Assembly (NCBI GenBank): GCA_036501185.1 | Contig: DASYAU010000016.1 | Span: 18,120-82,119 of the forward strand | DNA: 64,000 bases | Source: Korobacter sp036501185 | GTDB lineage: Bacteria; Acidobacteriota; Terriglobia; Terriglobales; Acidobacteriaceae | Direction: 5' to 3' | Shown here: positions 1 to 8,015 of the stretch, piece by piece | Layout of the letters: each line of letters starts with the position of its first letter | How positions within the stretch are numbered: the first letter of the stretch is position 1 | The notes under the pieces: generated by a model | The model's input: only the letters and a program-made list of their open reading frames with translations | What the model was told of the DNA's origin: nothing | The model's database searches: none | Program-made: the position numbers and the translations under genes

Positions 1-60
1 AATTTCGGCCAACCTGGGTTGACAGTAAGCGTGGAACGAGAGGAACGTAATAAGAACGGA

Positions 61-636
61 ATGATAATCTCGGGACCGAAAACTCTGGCCGCGGCGATGT
101 GTGCGCTCCTGCTGATGGGCAGCGGGTGCGATCTCTTGCACAGGAAAAAGCTGCAACCGCCGCCGTCGATCCCGCCGTCGATCGAGAAGCAACCGAAGAT
201 CGATCTTCCGAACCCGCAGCCGACGCCTCCACCGACGCCGGAGCCGACGCCGGAAGCGACACCGACGCCTCCAACACCGAAGCCGAAGCCGAAACATAAT
301 TCGCGGCCGAAGAAGACCGTGGTGCAGCCGGAGCCGGAAAACACTTCGCCCACGCCTGAACCGGCGAAACCCTCGCCGGACGCCAGCATCAATGCGCCGA
401 TGAGCAATGCCGACGCGGAGCGGCAGAAGCAGCGGACATCGAATTTATTGGGATCGGCGGAAAACAACCTGGCAAACATTCATCGGGCGCTGAACGTGGA
501 CGAGCAGAACATGGTTTCGCAGATTCGAAACTATATTACGCAGTCGCGGAAGGCGATGACGGATGGAGACTTGGAGCGGGCGTATAACCTGGCGAACAAG
601 GCGAATTTGTTGTCGACGGAGTTGGTGAAGGAATAG
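61..636 (+). CDS. Proline-rich putative lipoprotein of unknown function
   Basis: The protein has 191 residues. Residues 1-22 form a signal-type segment with a hydrophobic stretch AAAMCALLLMG ending at Cys23 (GSGC). This is a plausible but atypical lipobox, because glycine and not leucine sits at -3. Residues 24-110 are a Pro/Thr/Glu/Lys-rich linker full of TPEPTPE-like steps, the kind of extended spacer that can span the periplasm. Residues 120-191 are predicted helical and rich in Asn, Ala and Leu. The ATG at 61 is preferred over a TTG at 19 because it places the hydrophobic segment at the N-terminus. I do not recognise the family; envelope location is inferred. Confidence 0.7.
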   Translation: MIISGPKTLAAAMCALLLMGSGCDLLHRKKLQPPPSIPPSIEKQPKIDLPNPQPTPPPTPEPTPEATPTPPTPKPKPKHNSRPKKTVVQPEPENTSPTPEPAKPSPDASINAPMSNADAERQKQRTSNLLGSAENNLANIHRALNVDEQNMVSQIRNYITQSRKAMTDGDLERAYNLANKANLLSTELVKE

Positions 637-643
637 CGGCGGG

Positions 644-1084
644 CTAGCGCCCAGCCGCCGCGGTGCGCGCTCCGCATCCAATGGCGTTCCCGAGAAAGAT
701 CAGCCCGTCATTGTCGCTGAACCCCGAGACTCTGCAAGTCTCCGCACTATCTGTACTCACTGGCTTCACAAGCACCTGGTATTGTGAGTCGTCCCTGCTC
801 GTAGTAATGGAGATTCGATACGGAGCGGTGCGAGCCGGGGACAAGGCGGCGGCGTACTCTGCGAATTCCCTTGAGGAGGAAGCCCATTTCACAAGCTCCT
901 GTTCGGCGGCAACATGCCGGGAATGGGTCGTTGCATAATTTATCTCGAGAGTGTTCACCCTCCTCAAGATCTCGACCACGCGCTCGCGGTCAGACTCCGA
1001 TGGCCCACCGCCAAGAAGCGGACTAACTCCCAAGAAGGTGATAGACAGCAGGACGAAAACAACATTTAGCTTTTTCATGTCCAT
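644..1084 (-). CDS. Small secreted protein of unknown function
   Basis: The protein has 146 residues. An N-terminal Lys pair is followed by the hydrophobic run LNVVFVLLSITFLGV, which reads as a cleavable signal peptide. The mature part begins with a charged helix (SDRERVVEILRRVNTLEINY) and ends with two cysteines about 21 residues apart around SDNDGLIFLGNAIGC. That arrangement, a helix followed by a disulfide-sized C-terminal loop, is reminiscent of pilin-like or pseudopilin proteins, but I see no GFxxxE prepilin cleavage motif, so the comparison is weak. It converges on the lipoprotein gene with a 7-bp gap that contains a GC-rich inverted repeat. Confidence 0.6.
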   Translation of the reverse strand: MDMKKLNVVFVLLSITFLGVSPLLGGGPSESDRERVVEILRRVNTLEINYATTHSRHVAAEQELVKWASSSREFAEYAAALSPARTAPYRISITTSRDDSQYQVLVKPVSTDSAETCRVSGFSDNDGLIFLGNAIGCGARTAAAGR

Positions 1085-1902
1085 TCTCCGAATACCAATT
1101 TTCGATGTTAGCTAGGGTTACAGTCAACACAGCAACTTAGACAAGTGCAGTCAGAAACTGATCTGCAGCACCAGATACACCCATTGCTCCCTCTGTTACA
1201 ACGCATTGGGCCGGAATCCGAGCAATGCTGTCAATCGGGCTGACACTCTCCGCAACCACTACCGCAACAGGGTTGAGCCTGAACAGGTAGATAGTAGGCC
1301 GCAACTCTTTTCAGCACAGCTCGAAAGGTTGGACGCTCGAGCGCACCGTCGGTTAATGGAATCGGCCGATCCAGACGCTCTGCGGCGCTTTCTGCTGTCT
1401 CCAACGTTTGGTCAACAGCCCCAAAGTAAATCAGACCTACCTCATCGGTAACAACGCTGAGAGCGGCAGCGGTGTGCTTTAGTCGGGCGCGTACGGCGCG
1501 GAGAACTCACGGCGGACGAGGCGAGCGGAGAAGCCTTTGAGGCGGACGTGGCTATTGACGGAGTGTGGGGATTGCCGCGTCGCTGCGCTCCTCGCAATGA
1601 CAAAGTGAATCGGGAACGCTGGTCGCAAGGAAAAACGCAGAACCGGGCATTCCGGCGGAGAAGCCTTTGACGCGAACATGGCTATTGGCGCAGTGTGGGG
1701 ATTGCCGCGTCGCTTCGCTCCTCGCAATGACAAAATGGATCGTGAACGCTACTCCTAAGAAAAAACACCGAACCCGGCATTCGGGCCGAGAAGCCTTTGG
1801 GACGGCCTTGGCTATTGACGCGGGGTGGGGATTGCCGCGTCGCTGCGCTCCTCGCAATGACAAAAGGGACGGGGTGGTCTTCGCAGTGACAAAAAAGAAA
1901 GG
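1085..1902. other. 818-bp intergenic stretch: unassigned DNA followed by a repeat block
   Basis: Bases 1085-1500 hold no gene I can support. A TTG-started 81-codon frame at 1206-1451 has an acceptable composition but no ribosome binding site and no recognisable family. Bases 1521-1864 are the three-copy 130-bp repeat listed separately; frames within it encode only repeat-derived peptides of the SLRGAKRRGNP type. Confidence 0.6.
1521..1864 (+). repeat. Three tandem copies, period 130 bp, of a palindromic intergenic element
   Basis: The landmark AAGCCTTTG recurs at 1531, 1661 and 1791, exactly 130 bp apart. Each copy ends in the core GGGATTGCCGCGTCGC followed by TCGCTCCTCGCAATGACAA or a one-base variant. 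Single diverged copies of the same core lie near 5683, 6358, 9310 and 10886, always in the same orientation. This resembles the widespread family whose reverse-strand reading gives the peptide CHCEERSDAAIP. Confidence 0.85.
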
Positions 1903-2544
1903 CTATTTTCGGCCTTGGCGTTTTTGGGCTACTACCAGGCCGCGGGGGGTGGGGAGCAGGACGACCGAGATCAGGCCTTCGCGTTCTAGCTTTAGCGCGG
2001 CTTCGCGGACTTGGGAGAGGTGGCTGCTGGCGTCGTGCATGAGGATGAGGCCGTAGGGATTGAGTTGCGGGAGGTAGCGGCGGACTTCCTGCTCGCGGAT
2101 GGGCATATCGCTGTCGCTAAAGAGGAGGTCGATTTGGCCTTCCACGTTCATTTCCAGCGACGATTCGTTGCGTAGATCAATCCAATCTTTGACCGGGCTG
2201 TTGGCGATCTTTTCTTTCGCTTTGGCGAAGACTGTGGCGTCGTATTCGCAACTGACGATGCGGCCGAAGCCGTTTTCCTTGAGTCCTTGCGCCAGCCAGA
2301 GAGTGCTGACGCCGAGGAAGCTGCCGGTTTCGACGATGAGTTCGGGCTTGGTGGTGGTGACGAGGGTTTTGAGGAACTCGAGGACCTCGAATTCGGCGGT
2401 CATCGAGTCGTACATGTGCCAGCGTTCGGGGTGCGGACACTCGGGCGTGACGCGATGATATTCGGGCTGGAGGTGTTCGCCGCGCTCCATGACTTCGCGC
2501 ATGATGCGATGCTCTTGTTTTTCTTTTTTGCGGAAGAGGCGCAC
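1903..2544 (-). CDS. Class I SAM-dependent methyltransferase (Methyltransf_24-like)
   Basis: The protein has 213 residues and should transfer a methyl group from S-adenosylmethionine to an unknown substrate in the cytoplasm. Residues 70-85 (IVETGSFLGVSTLWLA) match the glycine-containing SAM-binding motif I. An acidic residue at the end of the next strand lies in SCEYDA. Motif IV is seen as IDLLFSDSDMP, and GLILMHDASSH follows as in the Methyltransf_24/cephalosporin-hydroxylase-like group. An N-terminal region of about 50 charged residues precedes the fold. It is a single gene flanked by repeats, so context says nothing about its substrate. Confidence 0.8.
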   Translation of the reverse strand: MRLFRKKEKQEHRIMREVMERGEHLQPEYHRVTPECPHPERWHMYDSMTAEFEVLEFLKTLVTTTKPELIVETGSFLGVSTLWLAQGLKENGFGRIVSCEYDATVFAKAKEKIANSPVKDWIDLRNESSLEMNVEGQIDLLFSDSDMPIREQEVRRYLPQLNPYGLILMHDASSHLSQVREAALKLEREGLISVVLLPTPRGLVVAQKRQGRK

Positions 2545-2571
2545 GGGAGAAGTATAGCGGAGTGGAAAGCA

Positions 2572-2646
2572 GGTTTCAGGTGTCAGGTGTCAGGTTTCAG
2601 GTTCGGCGTTGGTGGTCATTAGTGATTAGTGGTTAGTGATTAGTAA
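2572..2646 (+). repeat. Heptanucleotide repeats: GGTTTCA type then TTAGTGR type
   Basis: Bases 2572-2599 are four units of GGTTTCA or GGTGTCA. Bases 2619-2646 are four units of TTAGTGA/TTAGTGG with a last imperfect unit. They lie in the gap between the minus-strand methyltransferase and the plus-strand MFS gene. Confidence 0.9.
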
Positions 2647-2763
2647 GTGCCGGGGGACGATCTGCGTTCGGGTTGGAATGGCGGTGATCTGTCAAGTCGC
2701 GCTGCGAGCCGAGATTCTTTAAACTAGAAGCACTCGGAGACGGGAACCAAGCACATATTTGGG

Positions 2764-4023
2764 ATGAGGAAAATACTGCAACAACGCGGGATGCGGTTCG
2801 TGTTTCTGGCGAACCTGGTGTCGATGATGGGCAGCGGGATGAATGGGGCTGCGCTGAATTGGTCGATCCTGCAGGCGACACATTCGGAGATGTCGTTGAG
2901 CTTGCTGGTCGTGCTGCAGACGATACCGGCGATGGCGCTGATGCCGTTTTCCGGGGTAATTATCGACCGCGAAGACCGGCGGCACCTGGTGATGTGGCTG
3001 GATGCGATCCGCGGGTTGATTGTGCTGACGGTGGCGCTGTTGTGCCTGTTCCATCGCTCCCGGATGTGGGAGCTGTACGGGATGAACATCATCATCTCGA
3101 TCGGGTTCTGGCTGTTCTGGCCGACGATTAATGCGCTGGTGCAGGAGCTGTCGCATGAAGACGAGCTGGGGGGCGCGAATTCCCTGCTGATGGCGGGCGT
3201 GCAGGGAGGATGGCTGCTGGCGGGCGCGTTCGTGGGATTCGTCTATAACCGGATCGGCTTGGGCGGCGTGTTGCTGATCGATTTCTCGACCTACGTCGTG
3301 TCGTTTCTGTGCTACTTCGGCGTGAGGAAGGGCCGGCAGGTGGTGGCTCCGCAGGAAAGTTTTGCGATGCCCGAACATGTCGCGGGCGATGCGATGAAGA
3401 AATACTTCCACGAGATGAAAGAGAGCTTCACGTTCATCCGGCAGCGCCGCGCGGTGATGCTGATGGGAGCGGCATGGTCATTGTTTTTGGCGGCGATGCT
3501 GACCCAGGCGGTGACGACTTCGCCGATCAGCGACCGGCTGCTGCATGCGGGCGCGGTGGGATATGGGTGGCTGAATTTTGGCTGGGCCATGGGAGCGTTT
3601 ACCAGCGTGGCGTACGCTGCGCGGACAACCGAGAAGATGGGCGCGAGACGGGCGGTGACGCTGTGCATGAGCGTGCTCGCGGTGTGCTCGTTCTTCATGG
3701 GGACTTCGCGCTGGCTGGCGCTGACGGTGGCGCTGTATTTCCTGATGGGATCGGGACGCGGATGGGGCGGGATTGCGATTACCACTGACATGATGCAGCG
3801 GGTGCCGAAACACTTTATGGGCCGGGTGCAGAACACGTTCTACTTCCTGGGAACCGGGTTGCAGATATTTACCGCGGTGCTGGTGGGATGGGTGGCGCAT
3901 CACGTGGGGCTGGCGCGTGGGATCGCGATTATTGGCGGGCTGTACGCGGTGGCCGCGGTGGCGGCGATGGTGCCTACGCGGGAGGGGGTGCGGGTGGAAG
4001 AGGAAGTGGCGGTTAGTGATTAG
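2764..4023 (+). CDS. MFS transporter, EntS/MFS_3-like exporter
   Basis: The protein has 419 residues, the usual length of a twelve-helix major facilitator, and alternating hydrophobic segments run through the whole chain. The loop after helix 2 reads GVIIDREDRR, a version of the conserved G-x-x-x-D-R-x-x-R motif A. Overall it resembles the MFS_3 / enterobactin-exporter group, so efflux across the inner membrane is likely, with an unknown substrate. The last codons (AVSD and the TAG stop at 4021) are encoded by the first units of a TTAGTGR heptamer array, so the repeat has defined the C-terminus. The gene stands alone. Confidence 0.85.
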   Translation: MRKILQQRGMRFVFLANLVSMMGSGMNGAALNWSILQATHSEMSLSLLVVLQTIPAMALMPFSGVIIDREDRRHLVMWLDAIRGLIVLTVALLCLFHRSRMWELYGMNIIISIGFWLFWPTINALVQELSHEDELGGANSLLMAGVQGGWLLAGAFVGFVYNRIGLGGVLLIDFSTYVVSFLCYFGVRKGRQVVAPQESFAMPEHVAGDAMKKYFHEMKESFTFIRQRRAVMLMGAAWSLFLAAMLTQAVTTSPISDRLLHAGAVGYGWLNFGWAMGAFTSVAYAARTTEKMGARRAVTLCMSVLAVCSFFMGTSRWLALTVALYFLMGSGRGWGGIAITTDMMQRVPKHFMGRVQNTFYFLGTGLQIFTAVLVGWVAHHVGLARGIAIIGGLYAVAAVAAMVPTREGVRVEEEVAVSD

Positions 4024-4096
4024 TGATTAGTGGTTAGTGGTTAGTGATTAGTGGTTAGTGGTTAGTGATTAGTGGTTAGTGATTAGTGATTAGCGG
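4013..4096 (+). repeat. Twelve-unit heptanucleotide array (TTAGTGR)
   Basis: Twelve consecutive 7-bp units, TTAGTGA or TTAGTGG with a last TTAGCGG, run without interruption. The second and third units contain the stop codon of the MFS gene. A shorter three-unit GGTTTCA array follows at 4119-4139. Confidence 0.95.
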
Positions 4097-4118
4097 GTTG
4101 CGGGGCGGTTGGGTGTTA

Positions 4119-4139
4119 GGTTTCAGGTTTCAGGTTTCA
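4119..4139 (+). repeat. GGTTTCA heptamer array, three units
   Basis: Three perfect GGTTTCA units lie between the TTAGTGR array and fabI. Confidence 0.9.
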
Positions 4140-4233
4140 GGAAAAGAGGCTATTAGCGGTTCGCTCTTAGCTGTTAGGTGAAGCAGGTTCTGCGCGGTCG
4201 TGTATGCTTTGGGATCGAAATAGGAGAGCGTGA

Positions 4234-4992
4234 ATGGACGGGAAGACGGCGGTGGTGTTTGGGGTGGCGAATAAGCGGTCGATTGCCTGGGCGATTGCGC
4301 AGAAGCTGCAGCAGAGCGGGTTTCGGCTGGCGATTACGTATCAGAACGATCGACTGCGGCAGGAAGCGGAAGACATGATCCATGCGCTGCCGAACGCGAA
4401 GGGATTCCAATGCGATGTGTCGAGCGATGCCGAGATTGAGCAGTTGTTTGCGAAGTTGAAGGATGAGTATGGGAAGCTCGACGCGGTGGTCCACAGCGTG
4501 GCGTATGCGCCGGCGGAGGATTTGAAGGGCGAGTTCATTAACACCTCGCGGGAGGGTTTTCGGATCGCGCATGACGTGAGTTGCTATTCGCTGATCGCGG
4601 TGTCGCGGGCGGCGTATCCGCTGATGACCGAGGGCGGGAGCATCGTGACGCTGACGTATTACGGGTCGACGCGGGTGGTGTCGCACTACAAGGTGATGGG
4701 GGTGGCGAAGGCGGCGCTGGAATGCACGGTGCGGTACTTGGCGAATGACCTCGGGCCGAAGAATATCCGGGTGAATGCGATTTCGGCGGGACCGATCAAG
4801 ACCCTTGCGGCGCGCGGGATTGGGAGCTTTGGGGAGATCCTGAAGGAGATGAACGAGAAGGCCCCGTTGCGGCGCAACATCGACCAGAACGAAGTGGGGG
4901 ACACGGCCGCATTCTTGTGCAGCGATGCGGCAAGAGGGATTACCGGAGAGACGATTTTTGTGGATGCGGGCGTGAATGTGATGGCGTTTTGA
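4234..4992 (+). CDS. fabI: Enoyl-[acyl-carrier-protein] reductase (NADH), FabI
   Basis: The enzyme performs the last reduction of each fatty-acid elongation cycle, trans-2-enoyl-ACP to acyl-ACP, in the cytoplasm. The protein has 252 residues, close to the family norm of about 260. The N-terminal cofactor motif is VFGVANKRSIAWAIA, typical of FabI and not of ordinary short-chain dehydrogenases. The catalytic pair is Tyr152 and Lys159 in HYKVMGVAK, with the second active-site Tyr142 ten residues upstream, the spacing seen in E. coli FabI. A good ribosome binding site (AGGAGAG at 4222) precedes the ATG. A terminator follows at 5030. FabI is the target of triclosan-class inhibitors; I make no resistance prediction. 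Confidence 0.96.
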   Translation: MDGKTAVVFGVANKRSIAWAIAQKLQQSGFRLAITYQNDRLRQEAEDMIHALPNAKGFQCDVSSDAEIEQLFAKLKDEYGKLDAVVHSVAYAPAEDLKGEFINTSREGFRIAHDVSCYSLIAVSRAAYPLMTEGGSIVTLTYYGSTRVVSHYKVMGVAKAALECTVRYLANDLGPKNIRVNAISAGPIKTLAARGIGSFGEILKEMNEKAPLRRNIDQNEVGDTAAFLCSDAARGITGETIFVDAGVNVMAF

Positions 4993-5178
4993 AAAGAAGG
5001 TTTTAGGTTTCAGGTGTCAGGTTTCAGGAGGGAGCGAGTAGCTCCCTTTTTGTTTGGAGGCGGTCGGCTGTCGGGTAAAAATGCGGTGACCGGAATGGGG
5101 TGGGGATGTTTGGGGGATTTGGCGGGGATTGTGGTGGGATTGGGAGTGCGGGCGGGTTGGGGATAGGATCTTCGCATC
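4993..5178 (+). other. Gap after fabI with heptamer repeats and terminator
   Basis: Bases 4999-5026 are four GGTTTTA/GGTTTCA/GGTGTCA units, followed by the fabI terminator. The rest, 5056-5178, is G-rich and has no gene I can support. Confidence 0.7.
5030..5055 (+). terminator. Rho-independent terminator of fabI
   Basis: A perfect stem GGGAGC (5030-5035), loop GAGTA, GCTCCC (5041-5046) is followed by TTTTTGTTT. Confidence 0.9.
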
Positions 5179-5319
5179 ATGCATTTATGTTATGGATGTT
5201 TGAAATTTTCGGCGGATGAAGTGCCGGCGACGAGCCGATGGCAGAGGATTATTACGTGGTTTGCGGGTCCGGCGATGCATTGTCATCTTTGCGGGGCGAG
5301 ATTCTTTGAATTTTTGTGA
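5179..5319 (+). CDS. 46-residue zinc-ribbon-like microprotein
   Basis: This short ORF starts at ATG 5179 and ends at TGA 5317-5319. It encodes two CxxC pairs, one in HLCYGCLKFS at residues 3-12 and one in HCHLCGARFF near the C-terminus, separated by about 27 residues that include a Trp/Ile-rich stretch (RWQRIITWF). Four cysteines in that layout are what a minimal treble-clef or zinc-ribbon fold needs; the flanking histidines could also contribute. A perfect intrinsic terminator begins 13 bases after the stop, which supports an expressed gene. The ribosome binding site (GGATAGGAT) is only fair. Short CxxC...CxxC proteins of this shape are common in acidobacterial genomes (general knowledge); the function is unknown. 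Confidence 0.7.
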   Translation: MHLCYGCLKFSADEVPATSRWQRIITWFAGPAMHCHLCGARFFEFL

Positions 5320-5332
5320 TAAGGGCAAGAAA

Positions 5333-5364
5333 TTGTGACGTGATTGCTTGTCACAAATTTTTTT
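5333..5364 (+). terminator. Rho-independent terminator after the zinc-ribbon microprotein
   Basis: TTGTGAC (5333-5339) pairs perfectly with GTCACAA (5350-5356) and is followed by A and seven T residues. Confidence 0.9.
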
Positions 5365-5492
5365 GTCAAGAGGCAAAAAACGCGATTTTTCTCGTAAGGC
5401 GATGAGAATACGGGGAATATAAATTTGGAAAAAGTGTCAGGTTTACCCCGCTTGATTTGGTATTCTGAAAATAGAGGGTAAGGAAAAAACAG

Positions 5493-5529
5493 CCGTTAGC
5501 GATGCGTCGCTAGCGGATTTTGTGTTTTT
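5493..5529. terminator. Probable bidirectional terminator
   Basis: CCGTTAGCGA (5493-5502) pairs with TCGCTAGCGG (5507-5516) through one G-T pair. The right flank is ATTTTGTGTTTTT and the left flank is GGAAAAAACAG, so it can end transcripts from either side, including the minus-strand tsaE transcript. Confidence 0.65.
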
Positions 5530-5541
5530 GGGCGGAAAAAA

Positions 5542-5778
5542 GGTTTCAGGTTTCAGGAAAGGCTGTTGGCTGTTGGCTCTTGGCGGTTGCTGAGAGCTGA
5601 AAGCTGACGGCCTTTTTTGTTGGGAAGGCGTTCCTCGGTAGGGCTTGGCACCCCCAGACGGAAACGAAAACACAGAAACGGCATTCGGGCCGAGAAGCCT
5701 CTACCGCGGTTGTGGCGACGTACGGCTGCGGGGATTGCCGCGGCGCGCCTAAGAAACGGGGCGGAGCGCGATGACAAA
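5542..5778 (+). repeat. GGTTTCA pair and a diverged palindromic element
   Basis: Bases 5542-5555 are two GGTTTCA units. Bases 5683-5778 are a diverged single copy of the 1521-1864 repeat family: GGCCGAGAAGCCT, then GGGGATTGCCGCGGCGCGCC, ending CGCGATGACAAAAAA. No gene is seen between the terminator and tsaE. Confidence 0.75.
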
Positions 5779-5799
5779 AAAACAGCAACACGGGAGGGG

Positions 5800-6234
5800 T
5801 TATTTGTGGGTGACGCGGATTTTGCGTTCCTGGTCGTTGATGCGGGTGATGGCGATTTGGCCGTCGGCGGCGGAGACGATTTGGGCGAATTTTTCGCCCC
5901 ACTCGACGAGGAGCAGGTTGTGTTCGTCGGTGAGGAGTTCGTCGATGCCGAGGGTGTCGAGCTCGCGACGTTTTTCGATGCGGTACAGGTCGATGTGGAA
6001 GACGTTGGTTTCGGGGCCACGGTACTCGTGGATGAGGGTGAAGGTAGGGCTGGTAACGTCTTCGGAAGCAGCGGCCTTAAGGCCTTCGGCGATGCCTTTG
6101 ACGAGAGTGGTTTTGCCGGTGCCGAGATCGCCTTGCAGGAGGATTAGCCGGAAGGGGGCGAGCTCGGGGGCGAGGGTACGTCCGAGGGCTATGGTCTCGT
6201 CGGCGGAGCGGGTGTGGTATTCGCGGGAGGGCAT
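5800..6234 (-). CDS. tsaE: tRNA threonylcarbamoyladenosine biosynthesis ATPase TsaE
   Basis: TsaE is the small P-loop ATPase that works with TsaB and TsaD to place threonylcarbamoyl on A37 of ANN-decoding tRNAs. The protein has 144 residues, normal for the family. Walker A is LLQGDLGTGKTT with Lys41. The family-specific VTSPTFTLIHEY follows near residue 60, then HIDLYRIE and the Walker B-like strand LLLVEWGEK. It is read from the same strand as the upstream nnr and potassium-channel genes but is separated from nnr by about 220 bp of repeats. tsaB and tsaD are not in the window. Confidence 0.95.
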   Translation of the reverse strand: MPSREYHTRSADETIALGRTLAPELAPFRLILLQGDLGTGKTTLVKGIAEGLKAAASEDVTSPTFTLIHEYRGPETNVFHIDLYRIEKRRELDTLGIDELLTDEHNLLLVEWGEKFAQIVSAADGQIAITRINDQERKIRVTHK

Positions 6235-6302
6235 GATGCTGCGAAGAATTCTCGCATGGCGCGGGCGGAAACGGAAATGACGCGGGGGTGGGAGAAAGAA
6301 CG

Positions 6303-6445
6303 GGTGTCAGGTTTCAGGTTTCAGGAAAAGACGGCGCTTCCGCGGGAGTGTGGAGATTTAGGGCCGAGGAGCCTGAGAGCGGTTTTGGAGATTTCTGCGG
6401 TGTGGGGATTGCCGCGTCGCTTCGCTCCTCGCAATGACAAGCAGT
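6303..6445 (+). repeat. GGTTTCA heptamers and one palindromic element between tsaE and nnr
   Basis: Bases 6303-6323 are three GGTGTCA/GGTTTCA units. Bases 6358-6445 are one copy of the GGGATTGCCGCGTCGC...CTCGCAATGACAA family. Confidence 0.9.
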
Positions 6446-6452
6446 AACGCGA

Positions 6453-8015
6453 CTAGTTCAGCGGGGTGGAACGGCGTTGCAGAGATTTTTTGGTGACGCG
6501 GATGGCTTCGGGGAGGTGGGTGATTAGGTCGGTGGCGATTACAGACAGTTCGCCGTTTTTGTCGCGGGCGAGGTCGCCGGAATGGCCGTGGAGGTGGACG
6601 GCGGCTAGTGCGCAGATGAGCGGCTGATCGGGGTGCTGGGCTAGCAGGCCGGTGAGGATTCCGGTGAGGACGTCGCCGGTGCCACCAGTGGCCATGCCGG
6701 GATTGCCGGTGCAGTTGATCCAGATGTCGCCTGACGGAGACGCGACGACGGTGCGAGCGCCTTTGAGGACGAGCGTGATTTTGTGGGACTTTGCGAAGTC
6801 GCGAGCGATGGTGATGCGGTCGGCTTGGATTGCGCTGGTGGATTTCCCGGTGAGGCGGCTCATCTCGCCGGGATGTGGCGTGAGGATGGCGGGCGCAGTG
6901 CGCTGCTTGAGCAGGTCGGTATGACCGGCGAGGGCGTTGAGACCATCGGCGTCGATAACGGTGGGAATTGACGAGGCGCGAACGAGGGAGCGCACGAGTT
7001 CGACGGTGTGGCGTTCCTGGGTAAGGCCGGGTCCGATGGCAAGAACGGACATCTTGCCGCAGAGTTCGTTGATGGTTTGGAGATTGTTCAGCGCGATGCT
7101 GCCGGATTCGGTTTCGTCGAGCGGCTCGGTCATGAGTTCGGGCGCGAAGGAGGCGACGGAGGTGAGAACAGATTTGGGAGTGGCGATGGTAGTGAGGCCT
7201 GCGCCGGAGCGGAGGCATCCGATGCCGGCCATGGCGGCGGCGCCGGATTTGCCGTACGAGCCGGCGACGATGAGGGCGTGGCCGTACATGCCTTTGTTGC
7301 TGTCGGTGGGGCGATCGCGGAGGAGGTCGGCGTAGTCGCGCGGGGTGATGACGTTGAGGCCGAGATGGCTGACGATGGCGGAGTCGGGGGTGCCGATGGG
7401 GGCAACGACGGTGTGGCGGCGAACGAGATCGCCGAAAACATGGACTGGCTTGGGAGCGGTGAAGGTAACGCAAGAGCGGGCGCGGATGATGGCGTCGCCG
7501 AGTTGCGGATGAAGGCTGTCGGAATCGGCGCCGGAGGGGACATCAACGGCGACGATGGAACGCTGCGACTGGTTGATGGCGCGAATGGCGGTGGCGTAGA
7601 GGCCGGTGACGGGCGGGCGGAATCCGGTGCCGAGGATGGCGTCGAGAAAAAGATCGGCGGAGGCGCGCGCGAGGGCATTGCGAAGTTCGTCGTCGCTGCG
7701 AAGTTCAGTGGCGCGGACGGGGAGCTTGGCGAACATCGCAGCAGCATCGCCCTTGAGATCGGAGACGTTGGCGAGGAGGAAGACGGTGACGGATTTGGCG
7801 GCCGCGTGGAGATGGCGGGCGGCGACGAAGCCATCGCCGCCGTTATTGCCTTTGCCGCAGACGATGGAGATGCGGTTGGCGCGCGGGTAACGAGTTAGAA
7901 CGAAACTGGCGACGGCGGCGCCGGCGTTTTCCATGAGGCTGAGCGAGGGCACGTTGTGGTGCTCGGTGGTGACGCGATCGATGTCGCGCATTTCGGCGGC
8001 GGTGACGATTTTCAT
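6453..8015 (-). CDS. nnr: Bifunctional NAD(P)H-hydrate epimerase / ADP-dependent NAD(P)H-hydrate dehydratase
   Basis: The enzyme repairs hydrated NADH and NADPH: the N-terminal domain interconverts the R and S epimers and the C-terminal domain dehydrates the S form at the cost of ADP. The protein has 520 residues, the length of the E. coli YjeF-type fusion. Residues 1-215 are the YjeF_N domain, with KGNNGGDGFVAARHL as the nucleotide-binding loop. Residues 225-510 are the ribokinase-like YjeF_C domain, with YGHALIVAGSYGKSGAAAMAG, LTPHPGEMSRL and the signature GMATGGTGDVLTG. Its start overlaps the stop of the upstream channel gene by 4 bp (ATGA), so the two are translationally coupled. Confidence 0.95.
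   Translation of the reverse strand: MKIVTAAEMRDIDRVTTEHHNVPSLSLMENAGAAVASFVLTRYPRANRISIVCGKGNNGGDGFVAARHLHAAAKSVTVFLLANVSDLKGDAAAMFAKLPVRATELRSDDELRNALARASADLFLDAILGTGFRPPVTGLYATAIRAINQSQRSIVAVDVPSGADSDSLHPQLGDAIIRARSCVTFTAPKPVHVFGDLVRRHTVVAPIGTPDSAIVSHLGLNVITPRDYADLLRDRPTDSNKGMYGHALIVAGSYGKSGAAAMAGIGCLRSGAGLTTIATPKSVLTSVASFAPELMTEPLDETESGSIALNNLQTINELCGKMSVLAIGPGLTQERHTVELVRSLVRASSIPTVIDADGLNALAGHTDLLKQRTAPAILTPHPGEMSRLTGKSTSAIQADRITIARDFAKSHKITLVLKGARTVVASPSGDIWINCTGNPGMATGGTGDVLTGILTGLLAQHPDQPLICALAAVHLHGHSGDLARDKNGELSVIATDLITHLPEAIRVTKKSLQRRSTPLN

Noticed and set aside
1206..1451. 81-codon TTG-started frame
   Set aside because: No ribosome binding site, no recognised family and a rare start; too little to call a gene.
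1479..1863. Minus-strand frames encoding SLRGAKRRGNP-like peptides
   Set aside because: They are readings of a palindromic intergenic repeat that recurs in non-coding gaps; such peptides are a well-known annotation artefact.
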